The notes beneath the pieces were generated by a model. The model had not been told where the DNA came from and searched no databases. It saw only the letters and a list, made by a program, of their open reading frames with translations. Shown here in pieces: positions 35,022 through 44,233 of a DNA stretch of 64,000 bases (the stretch's first letter is position 1; each line of letters starts with the position of its first letter). The stretch spans positions 62,001-126,000 of the forward strand of contig NZ_PNFD01000001.1 in the NCBI RefSeq assembly GCF_003254645.1. Reading direction: 5' to 3'. This stretch comes from Microbacterium suaedae. Its GTDB lineage: Bacteria > Actinomycetota > Actinomycetes > Actinomycetales > Microbacteriaceae. The position numbers were made by a program, and so were the translations under genes.

Positions 35022-35966
35022 TCAGAATCCAAGCCGGAGCATCGTGATGCCCGGAAAGATGGCGAACAGGACGGAGAGCGGAAGCAGGCCGAATACGAGC
35101 GGGATCATCATGAGGATCTCCTTGCGCCCTGCAGTCTCGATCAGCGATCGCTTCGCGTCCTCGCGCGCATCAGCCGCCTGCGCCTGAAGCGTCTCGGCGA
35201 GCGGAGATCCGCGTTCGATCGCCGCGACCGTGTGATCGATCGCCCGCGTGAGGACAGGTGCCTGAAGGCGCCTCGTCATCGCGGTGAGCGCGTCCGCGAG
35301 GCTCGACCCCGTGTCAACCTCGATCACGACGGCGCGCAGCTCCCTCGTGAGCTCGCCGGATCCGGTGCCCGCAACGCGGCGCACGCTGCGGTACACGCCC
35401 TCCCCCGCGGCCAGACACAGTGCGAGGAACTCGAGCACCGTCGGCAGCTCCTCCTCGATGCGTACGATACGGGCACGAGCCCGCGAGGTGAGGACGACGT
35501 CCCTCGCGACAGCGCCCGCGACGCCACCGACGATCGGAAGCAGCGCGCCCGGTGTCGTGAAGCGCCCCGCGGCGACGAGAACGGCGGCAAGCGCGAGCCC
35601 GGCGCCGGATCCGGCGAGGGCCCAAGCGAGCTGCTGACCGCGAAACGACGCGACCTCGCCTCCTCGGCCGATCTGCGCGAGCCGCCTCTCGAGCGCCTCG
35701 GACCCGCCGATGAAGCGCGCGAAGCGGTTCTGCGCGCGGTGCCACACCGAGCAGATACCACCCGCGAGCGCCGCAGTCGGGTCGCCGACCAGGTTCGGCA
35801 GCGTCGTTCCACCCCGGTCTGTGACGTCCCGAATGTACGGGGCGATGCGTTGGATGAGCGTCCGCGTGCGCCAGGACGGAAGCGTCGCCGAAATGCACCA
35901 CATCCCCGCGCCGAGGCCACCCCCGAGCAGAATCGCGAGCGCAAGCTCCGTGGTGGCAGGGATCAC
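35022..35966 (-). CDS. Type II secretion/Tad inner-membrane protein TadC
   Basis: 314 residues from a GTG that overlaps the tadB stop by 4 bp. Four hydrophobic segments (about 5-22, 110-150, 285-310) surround a cytoplasmic T2SSF domain containing EEELPTVLEFLALCLAAGEGVYRSV and RGSPLAETLQAQAADAREDAKRSLIE, the F-domain hallmarks. Together with TadB it forms the membrane platform on which the TadA ATPase acts. Confidence 0.88.
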   Translation of the reverse strand: MIPATTELALAILLGGGLGAGMWCISATLPSWRTRTLIQRIAPYIRDVTDRGGTTLPNLVGDPTAALAGGICSVWHRAQNRFARFIGGSEALERRLAQIGRGGEVASFRGQQLAWALAGSGAGLALAAVLVAAGRFTTPGALLPIVGGVAGAVARDVVLTSRARARIVRIEEELPTVLEFLALCLAAGEGVYRSVRRVAGTGSGELTRELRAVVIEVDTGSSLADALTAMTRRLQAPVLTRAIDHTVAAIERGSPLAETLQAQAADAREDAKRSLIETAGRKEILMMIPLVFGLLPLSVLFAIFPGITMLRLGF

Positions 35967-36838
35967 GCGAACCACCGCCGCGGCTCCGGCAGACGGCCGA
36001 TGCGCAGCATCACCCGATACGACACGAACGAGACGACGACCCCGACGACGATGAGTGTGAGACCCATTGGCGAGGAGTACGCCTCCGCCCCCTCGGGGCG
36101 GAGCGAAAGCATGCCGAGGACGATCCATGGAGCCACGGCCCCCAGCACCGCGGCACCACGTGTCCAAGACTGCCGGGACTCGACCTCGCCTCGGACCGAC
36201 GCATCGGAGCGGATCGACGCCGACAGCGCACGCAGAACGGCGACAAGCTCCGTGCCGCCCACCTCGCGCGCCATGCGCAGCGTCTCGACGATGCGGTCGG
36301 CCATCGGATCGGCGAGGGTCTGTTTGAGCCGGTCGATGCTCGACGGGAAGTGCCCGGATGCACGCATATCGCGGTCGAACTGCCCGAAGGCCGGGCGCAG
36401 CGCCGACGGGGCCGACTCTCCGAGCACGGCGACCGCGTCGGGAAGGGATAGGCCGGCGCGCACGGATCCGACGAGCAGATCGCACACATCGGGCCAGAGG
36501 GCGCGGCGCTGCCGGACGAGCCGGGCGGCTCGCGATCGCAGCCAGACGATCGGCGCGAGCGCGGCCGCGCCACCGCCGAGAGCGGCGAGGGGCGCGGAAC
36601 TCGTCGCGAGCCACGCCATCGCCGCAGCCAGAGCGGAGCACGCCGCCATCGCGACGACGAGCACACGAGGGGCGATGTGCGCGTACCCCGCCGCTTCGAG
36701 CACGACCGCCGCATGCCGGGAGATCGCGCCCGACTTCGCGTCGCGGCCCTGGCGGATCTGGGTGTCGCGCGGCCACAGCCACGGCGACATCGCGAGCAGG
36801 AGGCCCGTTCCGAGGACGACCCCGAGAAGTGCCGTCAT
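35963..36838 (-). CDS. Type II secretion/Tad inner-membrane protein TadB
   Basis: 291 residues from the ATG at 36838, overlapping tadA by 4 bp (ATGA). The T2SSF domain is visible as LWPDVCDLLVGSVRAGLSLPDAVAVLGES ... ADPMADRIVETLRMAREVGGTELVAVLRALSASIRSDA, flanked by two N-terminal and two C-terminal hydrophobic segments. Partner of TadC in the pilus/secretion platform. Confidence 0.88.
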   Translation of the reverse strand: MTALLGVVLGTGLLLAMSPWLWPRDTQIRQGRDAKSGAISRHAAVVLEAAGYAHIAPRVLVVAMAACSALAAAMAWLATSSAPLAALGGGAAALAPIVWLRSRAARLVRQRRALWPDVCDLLVGSVRAGLSLPDAVAVLGESAPSALRPAFGQFDRDMRASGHFPSSIDRLKQTLADPMADRIVETLRMAREVGGTELVAVLRALSASIRSDASVRGEVESRQSWTRGAAVLGAVAPWIVLGMLSLRPEGAEAYSSPMGLTLIVVGVVVSFVSYRVMLRIGRLPEPRRWFA

Positions 36839-38031
36839 GCCGCACGCTCCGACCGGCGCAGCGCGCGTCGCTCGGGACGGTGCCGCTCCTCCGGTGCCCG
36901 GAACAGTGTTCGGACGACGGCCGCCCCCGCGACGATCTCCCCCGTCGGTGCGAGGACCTCTTCGACGAATCGCTCGCCCCCGGGCGTGCGTGCGCAATGA
37001 ACGACGAGATCGAGCGAGCTCGCGACCGCCGGCAGCACGAAGTCGCGGTCGATGTTGCGACCGGCGAGCAGCGGCAGCGCCGAGAGCTTGACGAGCGCGT
37101 CCGCGGCGGAGTTCGCGTGGATCGTCGCGGCACCAGGTAGGCCCGTGTTGAGCGCGAGCAGCAGATCAAGCGCCTCCGCGTCGCGCACCTCGCCGACCAC
37201 CAGGCGATCTGGCCGCATGCGCAGGGCCTCCTTGACGAGGCGTCGCAGAGTGATCTCGCCCGTCCCCTCGAGACTCGGCTGGCGCCCCTGCATCGCGACG
37301 AGGTCGGGCGCGTCGATCGACAATTCAAACGTCTCTTCGACCGTGACGATCCGTTGCTCAGGGCGGCAGGCCGACACGAGCGCTCCGAGCAGCGTCGTCT
37401 TGCCCGCGTGCGTCGCACCCGAGACGAGCACCGACTGTCCATCGCGCATCGCCTCCCCCAGCGTCTCGGCAACGTACTCAGGCATGGACCCGAGAGCGAC
37501 GAGACGGTCGAGAGAGCGAACACCCGGCAAGAACTTGCGAATGTTCACAGCCCAATGCCCGCGCGCGATTCCGGCGAGCACGACATGCAGACGCGACCCG
37601 TCGGGCAGCGACGCGTCAACGAAGGGCTGACTCACGTCGATGCGCCGGCCCGCCTGATGCAGCATGCGCTCGACAATGTCGCGCACCTGATCGTCGGCGA
37701 GCCCGAGCGACACACGCTCGGAGACCCCCGCGCGAGCGACGAAGGCGCTGCTCGGTCCGTTGAGCCAGATCTCCTCGATCTCATCATCGTCGAGGAGCGG
37801 CTGCAGCGGACCATAGCCAGCCACCGCAGCGACGACCGACCGGACCGATGCATCGATGTCGTCGATCGGCCGCGAACCGCGCGCAAGGGCGTAGTCGTTG
37901 TGGCGCCCGATCTCGGCCTTCGCGAGGCGCTGCACATCCACCGCCGCCACATCGCGACGCCCCAGATCAGCCTGCTCACTGCGAATCCGCTCGCGGACGC
38001 GATCGACGATCTTCTGCTGCTCGGGGCTCAC
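36835..38031 (-). CDS. Tad/CpaF-type secretion ATPase TadA
   Basis: 398-residue hexameric ATPase that powers Flp/Tad pilus assembly. Walker A is GATHAGKTT (205-213), with His at the position where most family members have a second Gly/Ser residue; the Asp box VTVEETFEL, Walker B region RPDRLVVGEVRDAEA and the His box are in order. The N-terminal domain carries the PLQPLLDDDEIEEIWLNGP signature. It opens the operon tadA-B-C, flp-like, tadE, tadE, tadG. No tadZ/ssd gene precedes it. GTG start at 38031. Confidence 0.93.
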   Translation of the reverse strand: MSPEQQKIVDRVRERIRSEQADLGRRDVAAVDVQRLAKAEIGRHNDYALARGSRPIDDIDASVRSVVAAVAGYGPLQPLLDDDEIEEIWLNGPSSAFVARAGVSERVSLGLADDQVRDIVERMLHQAGRRIDVSQPFVDASLPDGSRLHVVLAGIARGHWAVNIRKFLPGVRSLDRLVALGSMPEYVAETLGEAMRDGQSVLVSGATHAGKTTLLGALVSACRPEQRIVTVEETFELSIDAPDLVAMQGRQPSLEGTGEITLRRLVKEALRMRPDRLVVGEVRDAEALDLLLALNTGLPGAATIHANSAADALVKLSALPLLAGRNIDRDFVLPAVASSLDLVVHCARTPGGERFVEEVLAPTGEIVAGAAVVRTLFRAPEERHRPERRALRRSERAA

Positions 38032-38070
38032 CCGCTCAGCGTGGCAGAATTCGCGGATCCACCCCCGAAG

Positions 38071-38079
38071 TTATCCACA
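38071..38079 (+). other. Consensus DnaA box upstream of tadA
   Basis: TTATCCACA matches the canonical DnaA box exactly, 40 bp before the tadA start and 35 bp after the phosphatase stop. One isolated box; not an origin. Confidence 0.5.
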
Positions 38080-38113
38080 GCCGCGGATCTCTCACCCGCA
38101 ACCAGGGCATTGC

Positions 38114-38578
38114 TCATCGCGAGTCGCGCACCGCCTCGACGATCCGCTCAGCGCCGGCCTCGACAAGATCGAGCGTCTCGTCGAATCCGTTTCGGTCGCC
38201 GAACCACGGGTCTGCGACATCACGCCCGCTCGCGCCCGGCACGAACTCCATCCAGAGGCGCGTGCGCTCGGGATCCGCGCCGCGACGCAGGAGCGCGTCG
38301 CGATGCCGCTCCGTCATCGCGAGCACGAGATCGGCATCGACGTCGTTCGTGTCGCCGACCCAGCGCGCCGTCCTCCGCGGAACGTCGTAGCCGCGGGACG
38401 ACAGCGCGTCGGCCGCGCGCGGATCGATCGGATTCCCGACCTCCTCGGCGCTCACGCCCGACGACACCACATCGACGTCGAGCCCCGCCTCAGCGAAGCG
38501 GTCGCGCAGCACGACCTCCCCCATCGGCGAACGGCAGATGTTTCCGGTGCAGACCACGGCGATCGTCGAGATACTCAC
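38114..38578 (-). CDS. Low-molecular-weight protein-tyrosine phosphatase
   Basis: 154-residue class II protein-tyrosine phosphatase. The CX5R P-loop CTGNICRS has the nucleophile Cys10 and Arg16, and the general acid Asp is in DPWFGD. Such proteins dephosphorylate tyrosine kinases that regulate capsule or cell-wall polymer export, or arginine in McsB-type systems. The GTG at 38578 follows TAGGGT by 6 nt, with GGAG in the gap. It stands alone; the polymer genes are 7 kb away. Confidence 0.93.
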   Translation of the reverse strand: MSISTIAVVCTGNICRSPMGEVVLRDRFAEAGLDVDVVSSGVSAEEVGNPIDPRAADALSSRGYDVPRRTARWVGDTNDVDADLVLAMTERHRDALLRRGADPERTRLWMEFVPGASGRDVADPWFGDRNGFDETLDLVEAGAERIVEAVRDSR

Positions 38579-38636
38579 CCCTCCACCCTATGACCGGTGC
38601 GGCGACGCTCCCATGCCCTCGTAGACTGGAGACCGC

Positions 38637-38718
38637 GCGGGCGTGGTGAAACTGGTAGACACGCAGGATTTAGGTTCCTGTGGCCTCGGCTGTGCGGGTT
38701 CGAGTCCCGCCGCCCGCA
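38637..38718 (+). tRNA. tRNA-Leu (anticodon TAG)
   Basis: 82-nt class II tRNA. GCGGGCG (38637-38643) pairs with CGCCCGC (38711-38717); anticodon stem CAGGA/TCCTG; anticodon TAG at 38671-38673; an extended variable arm (GGCCTCGGCT) and a GGTTCGAGTCC T-arm. Discriminator A at 38718, CCA not encoded. A TAGACT -10 box (38622-38627) lies 9 nt upstream. Confidence 0.95.
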
Positions 38719-38754
38719 CGTCGGCCCGAGACTTCTCCCCCTCCGATGCCCGGG

Positions 38755-39342
38755 CTACAGCGTCTCGAGAAGCGGGACGAGCGCCTCGAGGGCACGCGAG
38801 CGGTGCGAGACGGCGTTCTTCTCGGCGGCCATGAACTCGGCGGCCGTGCGATCCGACCCCTCCGGAACGAAGATCGGGTCGTATCCGAAGCCGCCCTCGC
38901 CGCGCGGCGCGGTCGCCAGCCGGCCCGGCCAGACCCCCTCGACCGTGTGCTCGGCGCCGTCGGGCGTCACGAGCGCGATGACCGACGTGTAGTGGGCGGC
39001 GCGATCCTCGGGGCGGGTGAGATCCGAGAGCTGGTCGAGCAGCAGGGCGAGGTTCGCCGCATCGTCCTTCGCGTGCCCGGCCCAATAGGCCGAGAACACG
39101 CCGGGCGATCCGCCGAGCACGTCGACGCACACGCCCGAGTCGTCGGCGAGCGCCACGAGGCCCGTGTGCGCCGTCGCCGCCCGCGCCTTGACGAGTGCAT
39201 TCTCGGCGAACGTCGTGCCGTCCTCGACGGGCTCGGGCCCGTCGTATCCGATCACCTCGATATCAGGGCGCACGCGCGAGACGATGCCCTGCAGCTCGGC
39301 AACCTTGTGCGCGTTGTGCGTCGCGAGGACGATTCGGGTCAT
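38755..39342 (-). CDS. rdgB: Non-canonical purine NTP pyrophosphatase (RdgB/HAM1)
   Basis: House-cleaning enzyme that hydrolyses ITP, dITP and XTP to monophosphates. The 195-residue protein starts with the substrate loop [11 protein letters not shown] and has the metal-binding ADDSGVCVD and the [10 protein letters not shown] and SHRSRAL segments, all family hallmarks. The ATG overlaps the rph stop by 4 bp, giving the common rph-rdgB pair; murI is 21 bp further upstream. Confidence 0.96.
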   Translation of the reverse strand: MTRIVLATHNAHKVAELQGIVSRVRPDIEVIGYDGPEPVEDGTTFAENALVKARAATAHTGLVALADDSGVCVDVLGGSPGVFSAYWAGHAKDDAANLALLLDQLSDLTRPEDRAAHYTSVIALVTPDGAEHTVEGVWPGRLATAPRGEGGFGYDPIFVPEGSDRTAAEFMAAEKNAVSHRSRALEALVPLLETL

Positions 39343-40073
39343 CGAGCAGCCTCGAGCGCGCTCTTCTGCAGCGTCGTGAGGTCGGCGCAGCCCTTCGCGC
39401 CGAGCTCGAGCAGGCGGTCGAGCTCGTCCTTGTCGAACGGCGCACCCTCTGCCGTACCCTGCACCTCGATGAACTTTCCGGATCCCGTCATGACGATGTT
39501 CATGTCGGTCTCGGCACGCGAATCTTCCTCATAGGGCAGATCGAGCATCGGCGCTCCGTCGATGATGCCGACCGAGATCGCGGACACGCTGTCGCTCAGC
39601 GGCGTCGCCTTCTTCGCGATGAAGCCCTTCTCCCGACCCCACTCGATCGCGTCGGTGAGCGCCACGTAGGCGCCCGTGATCGAGGCGGTGCGCGTGCCGC
39701 CGTCGGCCTGCAGCACGTCGCAGTCGATGACGATCGTGTTCTCGCCGAGGGCCTTCGTGTCGACGACAGCGCGCAGGGCGCGGCCGATCAGGCGCGAGAT
39801 CTCGTGGGTCCGACCGCCGATCTTGCCCTTGATGCTCTCGCGCGTCGAGCGCTCGTTCGTGGCGCGCGGCAGCATCGCGTACTCGGCGGTGACCCAGCCC
39901 TTGCCCTTGCCCGTGAGCCAGCGCGGCACGCCGTTCGTGAAGCTTGCCGTGCACAGCACCTTCGTCTCGCCGAAGCTGATGAGCGCCGAGCCCTCCGCCT
40001 GCGCGCTCCAGCCGCGTTCGATGGTCACGGGGCGAAGCTGGTCGGGGGTGCGTCCGTCGGCGCGCGTGGTCAT
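39339..40073 (-). CDS. rph: Ribonuclease PH
   Basis: Phosphorolytic 3'-5' exoribonuclease that trims tRNA precursors. The 244-residue protein has the N-terminal [35 protein letters not shown] and the C-terminal acid patch characteristic of the family. Since no tRNA in this window encodes CCA, 3' trimming plus CCA addition is the expected maturation route. It sits between murI and rdgB. Confidence 0.97.
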   Translation of the reverse strand: MTTRADGRTPDQLRPVTIERGWSAQAEGSALISFGETKVLCTASFTNGVPRWLTGKGKGWVTAEYAMLPRATNERSTRESIKGKIGGRTHEISRLIGRALRAVVDTKALGENTIVIDCDVLQADGGTRTASITGAYVALTDAIEWGREKGFIAKKATPLSDSVSAISVGIIDGAPMLDLPYEEDSRAETDMNIVMTGSGKFIEVQGTAEGAPFDKDELDRLLELGAKGCADLTTLQKSALEAAR

Positions 40074-40094
40074 ATCGGATCCCTTCGGGTCTTC

Positions 40095-40940
40095 TCAGGA
40101 GCTGAGGTCTGGTGTGCCGCGCAGTTCGCGCAGATCGATCTGCCCCGTGCGCAGGAGGCGCACGTCGCGCACCTCGGTGCCCAGGAGGCGGTTGGCGAGG
40201 GCGACGAAGCCGGCAGAGTCGGCCCCCGTCGCCTCATAGGTATGCGTGGGCGTCGAGTCGGGTCCGGCGAGCAGATCGCCGCCGACGAGCTCGCGGAAGA
40301 CATCCTTCGCCGTCTCGGTATCGCTCGAGACGAGCGACACCTCCGGACCCATGATGTAGCTGATCGCGCCCTTCAGGAACGGATAGTGGGTACATCCGAG
40401 AACGACGGTGTCCACATCGGCATCCTGCAGGGGCGCGAGGTACTCGGCGGCGACCGCGAACAGCTCGGGCGAGTCGGTCACACCCGATTCGACGAACTCG
40501 ACAAAGCGGGGGCACGCGGCCGAGAACACCTCGATTCCCGGACTGATCTGGAGCATGTCCTGATAGGCCCCCGAGCCGATCGTGCCCGCGGTGCCGATCA
40601 CCCCGATGCGCCCCGTGCGACTCGTCGCGATCGCGGTGCGCACGGCGGGGCGGATCACCTCCACGACCGGCACGTCATAGCGCTCGCGCGCGTCGTGCAG
40701 CAATGCAGCCGAGGCCGTGTTGCAGGCGATGACGAGCATCTTCACGCCCTGTTCCACGAGCGTGTCGAGCACCTCGAGCCCGTACCGGCGCACGTCGGCG
40801 ATGGGCTTCGGCCCGTAGGGCGAGTGCAACGTGTCACCCACGTACAGGAGGGACTCCCGCGGCAGCAGATCGCGCACGGCGCGCGCCACGGTGAGTCCGC
40901 CGACGCCCGAATCGAAGATCCCGATCGGCGAGTTGTCCAC
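40095..40940 (-). CDS. murI: Glutamate racemase
   Basis: Supplies D-glutamate for peptidoglycan. The 281-residue enzyme has both catalytic cysteines: Cys73 in ACNTASA and Cys183 in GCTHYPFL; the N-terminal [13 protein letters not shown] is diagnostic. GTG start at 40940, divergent from pncB. The order murI-rph-rdgB is conserved in actinobacteria. Cofactor-independent. Confidence 0.96.
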   Translation of the reverse strand: MDNSPIGIFDSGVGGLTVARAVRDLLPRESLLYVGDTLHSPYGPKPIADVRRYGLEVLDTLVEQGVKMLVIACNTASAALLHDARERYDVPVVEVIRPAVRTAIATSRTGRIGVIGTAGTIGSGAYQDMLQISPGIEVFSAACPRFVEFVESGVTDSPELFAVAAEYLAPLQDADVDTVVLGCTHYPFLKGAISYIMGPEVSLVSSDTETAKDVFRELVGGDLLAGPDSTPTHTYEATGADSAGFVALANRLLGTEVRDVRLLRTGQIDLRELRGTPDLSS

Positions 40941-40977
40941 GACCCCACCCTACGCGCCGCGTGTGCGCGCTCGCCGA

Positions 40978-40983
40978 TAGAGT
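40978..40983 (+). promoter_or_regulatory. -10 box of the leaderless pncB promoter
   Basis: TAGAGT ending 7 nt before the pncB ATG at 40991. Confidence 0.6.
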
Positions 40984-40990
40984 GGCGAGC

Positions 40991-42313
40991 ATGTCTGCCT
41001 CGACGGCCCTGCTGACGGACCGGTACGAACTCACGATGCTCGACGCCGCCCTGCGTGACGGCACAGCGCGCCGGCGCTGCGTTTTCGAGCTCTTCGGACG
41101 GCGCCTCTCGGGCGGGCGTCGCTTCGGCGTCGTCGCGGGTCAGGGCCGTCTGATGAGCCTGCTGCGCGAGTTCCGGTTCGACGAAGACGAGCTCCGATTC
41201 CTCCGCGACGAGCACATCGTGAGCCCGGAGACGGTTTCGTTCCTCGAGCGTTACCGGTTCAGCGGCTCGATCGAGGGGTACCGCGAGGGCGAGCTGTACT
41301 TCCCCGGCTCGCCGCTGCTCACGGTCGAAGGAACCTTCGCCGACGCCGTGATCCTCGAGACCCTCGCCCTGAGCGTCCTCAATCACGACTCGGCCATCGC
41401 GACCGCCGCCGCCCGCATGAGCGTTGCGGCCGGTGAGCGTCCCCTCGCCGAGATGGGATCCCGCCGCGCCCACGAGCAGGGCGCGGTCGCGGCCGCGCGC
41501 GCCGCCTACATCGCAGGCTTCACCGCGACGAGCAACCTCGAGGCGGGGCGCGCCTGGGGCGTGCCGACGATGGGCACGGCCGCGCACGCGTGGACGCTGC
41601 TGCACGACACAGAGCGCGACGCCTTCCGCGCGCAGCTCGACGCGATGGGCCACGACACGACGCTCCTCATCGACACCTACGACATCCCCGAGGGCGTCCG
41701 CCACGCGGTCGAGCTCGGCGGACGCCGACTCGGCGGCGTGCGAATCGACTCGGGCGATCTGCCTCTCGTCGCGGCCGCCGTGCGCGACCAGCTCGACGAG
41801 CTGGGCAATGCCGACACCCGGATCACCGTGACGAGCGACCTGGACGAGTACGCCATCGCGGCACTCGCGGCGTCTCCCGTCGACGCCTACGGCGTCGGCA
41901 CATCGCTCGTGACGGGATCGGGTTACCCGACGGCCGGGCTCGTCTACAAGCTCGTCGCCCGAGAGGACGCCGCGGGCGACTGGGTCTCGGTCGCCAAGAA
42001 GGCGCAGGACAAGGGGTCGCAGGGTGGGCGCAAGACGGCCTACCGCCGGATCGATGACGGCACGGCGACCGCCGAGATCGTACGCGTTTCGGATTCCTAC
42101 AGCGTCGCCTCCGGGCCGAACCCCGATGCCGACGACCGCCCGCTCGTCGTTCCGTACGTCACGGCTGGCGAGTTCGCCACCGGCCACGAGGGCGCCGAGG
42201 GCGTCCGTGCCGCGCGCGAGCACCACCTGCGCGTCCGCAGCGAACTGCCGGTGCATGCCCTTGCGCTCAGCAAATCGGATCCCGCGATCCCCACCATCCA
42301 GACGACGCCCTGA
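40991..42313 (+). CDS. pncB: Nicotinate phosphoribosyltransferase
   Basis: NAD salvage: nicotinate plus PRPP gives nicotinate mononucleotide. The 440-residue protein starts ALLTDRYELTMLDAAL, the NAPRTase opening, and has the EMGSRRAHE catalytic-His region, IDTYD, GGVRIDSGDL and the C-terminal substrate loops. The ATG at 40991 is preceded by TAGAGT 7 nt upstream (leaderless). It ends at a hairpin shared with the convergent DUF3039 gene. Confidence 0.95.
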   Translation: MSASTALLTDRYELTMLDAALRDGTARRRCVFELFGRRLSGGRRFGVVAGQGRLMSLLREFRFDEDELRFLRDEHIVSPETVSFLERYRFSGSIEGYREGELYFPGSPLLTVEGTFADAVILETLALSVLNHDSAIATAAARMSVAAGERPLAEMGSRRAHEQGAVAAARAAYIAGFTATSNLEAGRAWGVPTMGTAAHAWTLLHDTERDAFRAQLDAMGHDTTLLIDTYDIPEGVRHAVELGGRRLGGVRIDSGDLPLVAAAVRDQLDELGNADTRITVTSDLDEYAIAALAASPVDAYGVGTSLVTGSGYPTAGLVYKLVAREDAAGDWVSVAKKAQDKGSQGGRKTAYRRIDDGTATAEIVRVSDSYSVASGPNPDADDRPLVVPYVTAGEFATGHEGAEGVRAAREHHLRVRSELPVHALALSKSDPAIPTIQTTP

Positions 42314-42320
42314 AACGCGT

Positions 42321-42352
42321 CGAGGCGGCCCGCAGCAGTGCGGACCGCCTCG
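42321..42352. terminator. Bidirectional terminator between pncB and DUF3039
   Basis: 14-bp stem with one C-A mismatch (42321-42334 with 42339-42352), GCAG loop, lying between two converging stops. Confidence 0.7.
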
Positions 42353-42372
42353 GCGTCACGGGGTGGGAGGCC

Positions 42373-42639
42373 TCACTTGGTGAGGGACTCGTAGATCTCC
42401 TTGCAGGTCGGGCAGACGGGGAACTTCTCCGGATCGCGACCCGGCGTCCACTTCTTGCCGCAGAGAGCGCGCACGGGCTTGCCCGTGATCGCCGACTCCA
42501 TGATCTTTTCCTTCTGCACATAGTGGCTGAAACGCTCGTGGTCCCCCGGGTCACTCGTCTCCTGCTCCAGGAGCTCTTCGAGTTCGCGGTCGAGGACGGA
42601 GGTTCCGCCCCGGTCGGGGCTGTCGAGTGGCGTGCTCAT
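42373..42639 (-). CDS. DUF3039 family protein
   Basis: 88-residue actinobacterial protein. The conserved core is HYVQKEKIMESAITGKPVRALCGKKWTPGRDPEKFPVCPTCKEIYE (about 39-83), with Cys in LCGK and the CPTC pair, suggesting a small zinc-binding module. The N-terminal half is acidic and probably disordered. Function unknown. The ATG at 42639 stands 43 bp after the ABC permease stop, so it could be the last gene of that transcript. Confidence 0.9.
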   Translation of the reverse strand: MSTPLDSPDRGGTSVLDRELEELLEQETSDPGDHERFSHYVQKEKIMESAITGKPVRALCGKKWTPGRDPEKFPVCPTCKEIYESLTK

Positions 42640-42682
42640 GCTCCGAGTGTAAAGGGATTCGCACCCCTCGGGACGCGTGAGG

Positions 42683-44233
42683 TCAGGCCGCGCGCCCGAC
42701 CTCGACGAGTCGGTGTCCGCGACGGTCGAACACGATGGCGCCGATCAGCACGCCCCCGACGAGCACGACGATGCCCGTGGCCGCGCCGAGCAGCAGCGTC
42801 CCTGCATTGCTGCCACCGGATCCGGCGACGGTAGAGAAGGCGAACAGGATCGTGGGCATCGCCACGGCGAACGTCGCGAACAGCACGACGCCGGGAGCGA
42901 TCGCACCGCGCGCGCTGACACGCTGCGGCTGCCGGAACGGGCTGTCTCCCGGGCGCGCGACCGCGTACGGCGCGGCCGCCGACGAGATGCTCGAGAGTCC
43001 GAGGCCCGACAGGAACAGGGCGAGCGCGACCCCCGTGAGCGCGGGCAGGTAATCCCATGCACTCGCGAACGCGGCCGTGAGCGCGATCGTGACCGACAGC
43101 ATCGGGATCGCCACCAGCACAACCGGCACCAGCCGTCCGGCACGATCGGAAACGCCGCGCACGCCCGAGACCAGATGCATCCAGAGAGCCTCGGAATCGT
43201 ACGCGAGATCGTTGTGCGCGACCCAGCCGAGGAAGCCGGCGATGATTGGAAGCGGGATGAGCGCGGCCGTCTCGGGCGGAACTCCCGCGATCACCAGAGG
43301 AACCACCGGCAGCAGGCCAGCCACAGGGATGATGGCGATGTTCGCGAGATAGCGCACATCGGTCGCCCAGTACAGGATCCCGCGAGCGCCGATGGCCCCC
43401 GCTGCGGTGCGCGGCATGAGCGCGAGCCAGCCGAGCCCCGCCTCCTGCTGCACGCGCCCCTCGGGCTGCGTCGCGAAGACGCGGCGCACCGTGAGCCACC
43501 AGGCAAGAGAGGCGAGGAGGACGGTCACCGCGGCAAGGAGAATGGGCACGATCGGATCCGCGCCGCTCATCGCGGCCGATGCCGCCCCCAGAGGCGAGAA
43601 GGCCAGCGCATCCGCGACCGCGAGAGCCAGCGCCGGCGCGCCCGCGTGCCACGAGGTCGAGAACGCGTACGCAGTGGCCGGGACCACGATCGCGAGCCCG
43701 AGGAGCACCCCGAGCGCCCCGCCTTCGCGAGACCGTCCTCCGAGACGCACGCGCACCGCGAGCGCGTAGCCGAGCCGCGCGGCGAGCACGCAGGTGATGA
43801 CATGCATCACGGCACCGGCCGTCGCGGCCGGAGGCGGTGCGCCGTGCGCGATGCCCGCCAGGGCGCAGGCGATGTCGAAGCAGACCACCGCCAGCACCGG
43901 CAGCCCGAAGACGCCTCCGATCACCGTCGACGCGGCGACCTGCCACGGCGAGACCGGCAGCAGCGCGAAGGCGGCGGGATCCACAGGATCCGCGCGCGAG
44001 GAGGCGAAGGGCGCGATGAAGAAGCCGCCCGCGAGGATCGAACCGGCGCAGACGATCGCGACCCGAGCCGTCTCGGCAGGCGCCGCCGCGAGGGAGAGCG
44101 CTCCCCAACTCGCGAAGCCGGTGCCCACGATCACCGCGAGGAGCACGAGCATCGCCCGTACGCGTCCCCGCCACGACCGCACCAGCGGATTGAACGCCGC
44201 GGCCAGCCTCAGTCGGACGACGTGTGCAACCAC
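42683..44233 (-). CDS. ABC transporter permease subunit
   Basis: 516-residue polytopic protein with about 12-14 hydrophobic segments and no soluble domain of note. It lies directly after, and overlaps by 25 bp, an ABC ATPase gene, which identifies it as the membrane partner. It resembles the large permeases of actinobacterial ABC-2-type exporters, but no substrate signature is visible. GTG start at 44233. Confidence 0.8.
   Translation of the reverse strand: MVAHVVRLRLAAAFNPLVRSWRGRVRAMLVLLAVIVGTGFASWGALSLAAAPAETARVAIVCAGSILAGGFFIAPFASSRADPVDPAAFALLPVSPWQVAASTVIGGVFGLPVLAVVCFDIACALAGIAHGAPPPAATAGAVMHVITCVLAARLGYALAVRVRLGGRSREGGALGVLLGLAIVVPATAYAFSTSWHAGAPALALAVADALAFSPLGAASAAMSGADPIVPILLAAVTVLLASLAWWLTVRRVFATQPEGRVQQEAGLGWLALMPRTAAGAIGARGILYWATDVRYLANIAIIPVAGLLPVVPLVIAGVPPETAALIPLPIIAGFLGWVAHNDLAYDSEALWMHLVSGVRGVSDRAGRLVPVVLVAIPMLSVTIALTAAFASAWDYLPALTGVALALFLSGLGLSSISSAAAPYAVARPGDSPFRQPQRVSARGAIAPGVVLFATFAVAMPTILFAFSTVAGSGGSNAGTLLLGAATGIVVLVGGVLIGAIVFDRRGHRLVEVGRAA

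Noticed and set aside
39195..41015. 600-codon open frame antisense to rph and murI, and similar long antisense frames over recG, gltX, serA, prfB and UPF0182
   Set aside because: Typical of high-GC genes, where the opposite strand stays open; the real genes carry the family motifs.
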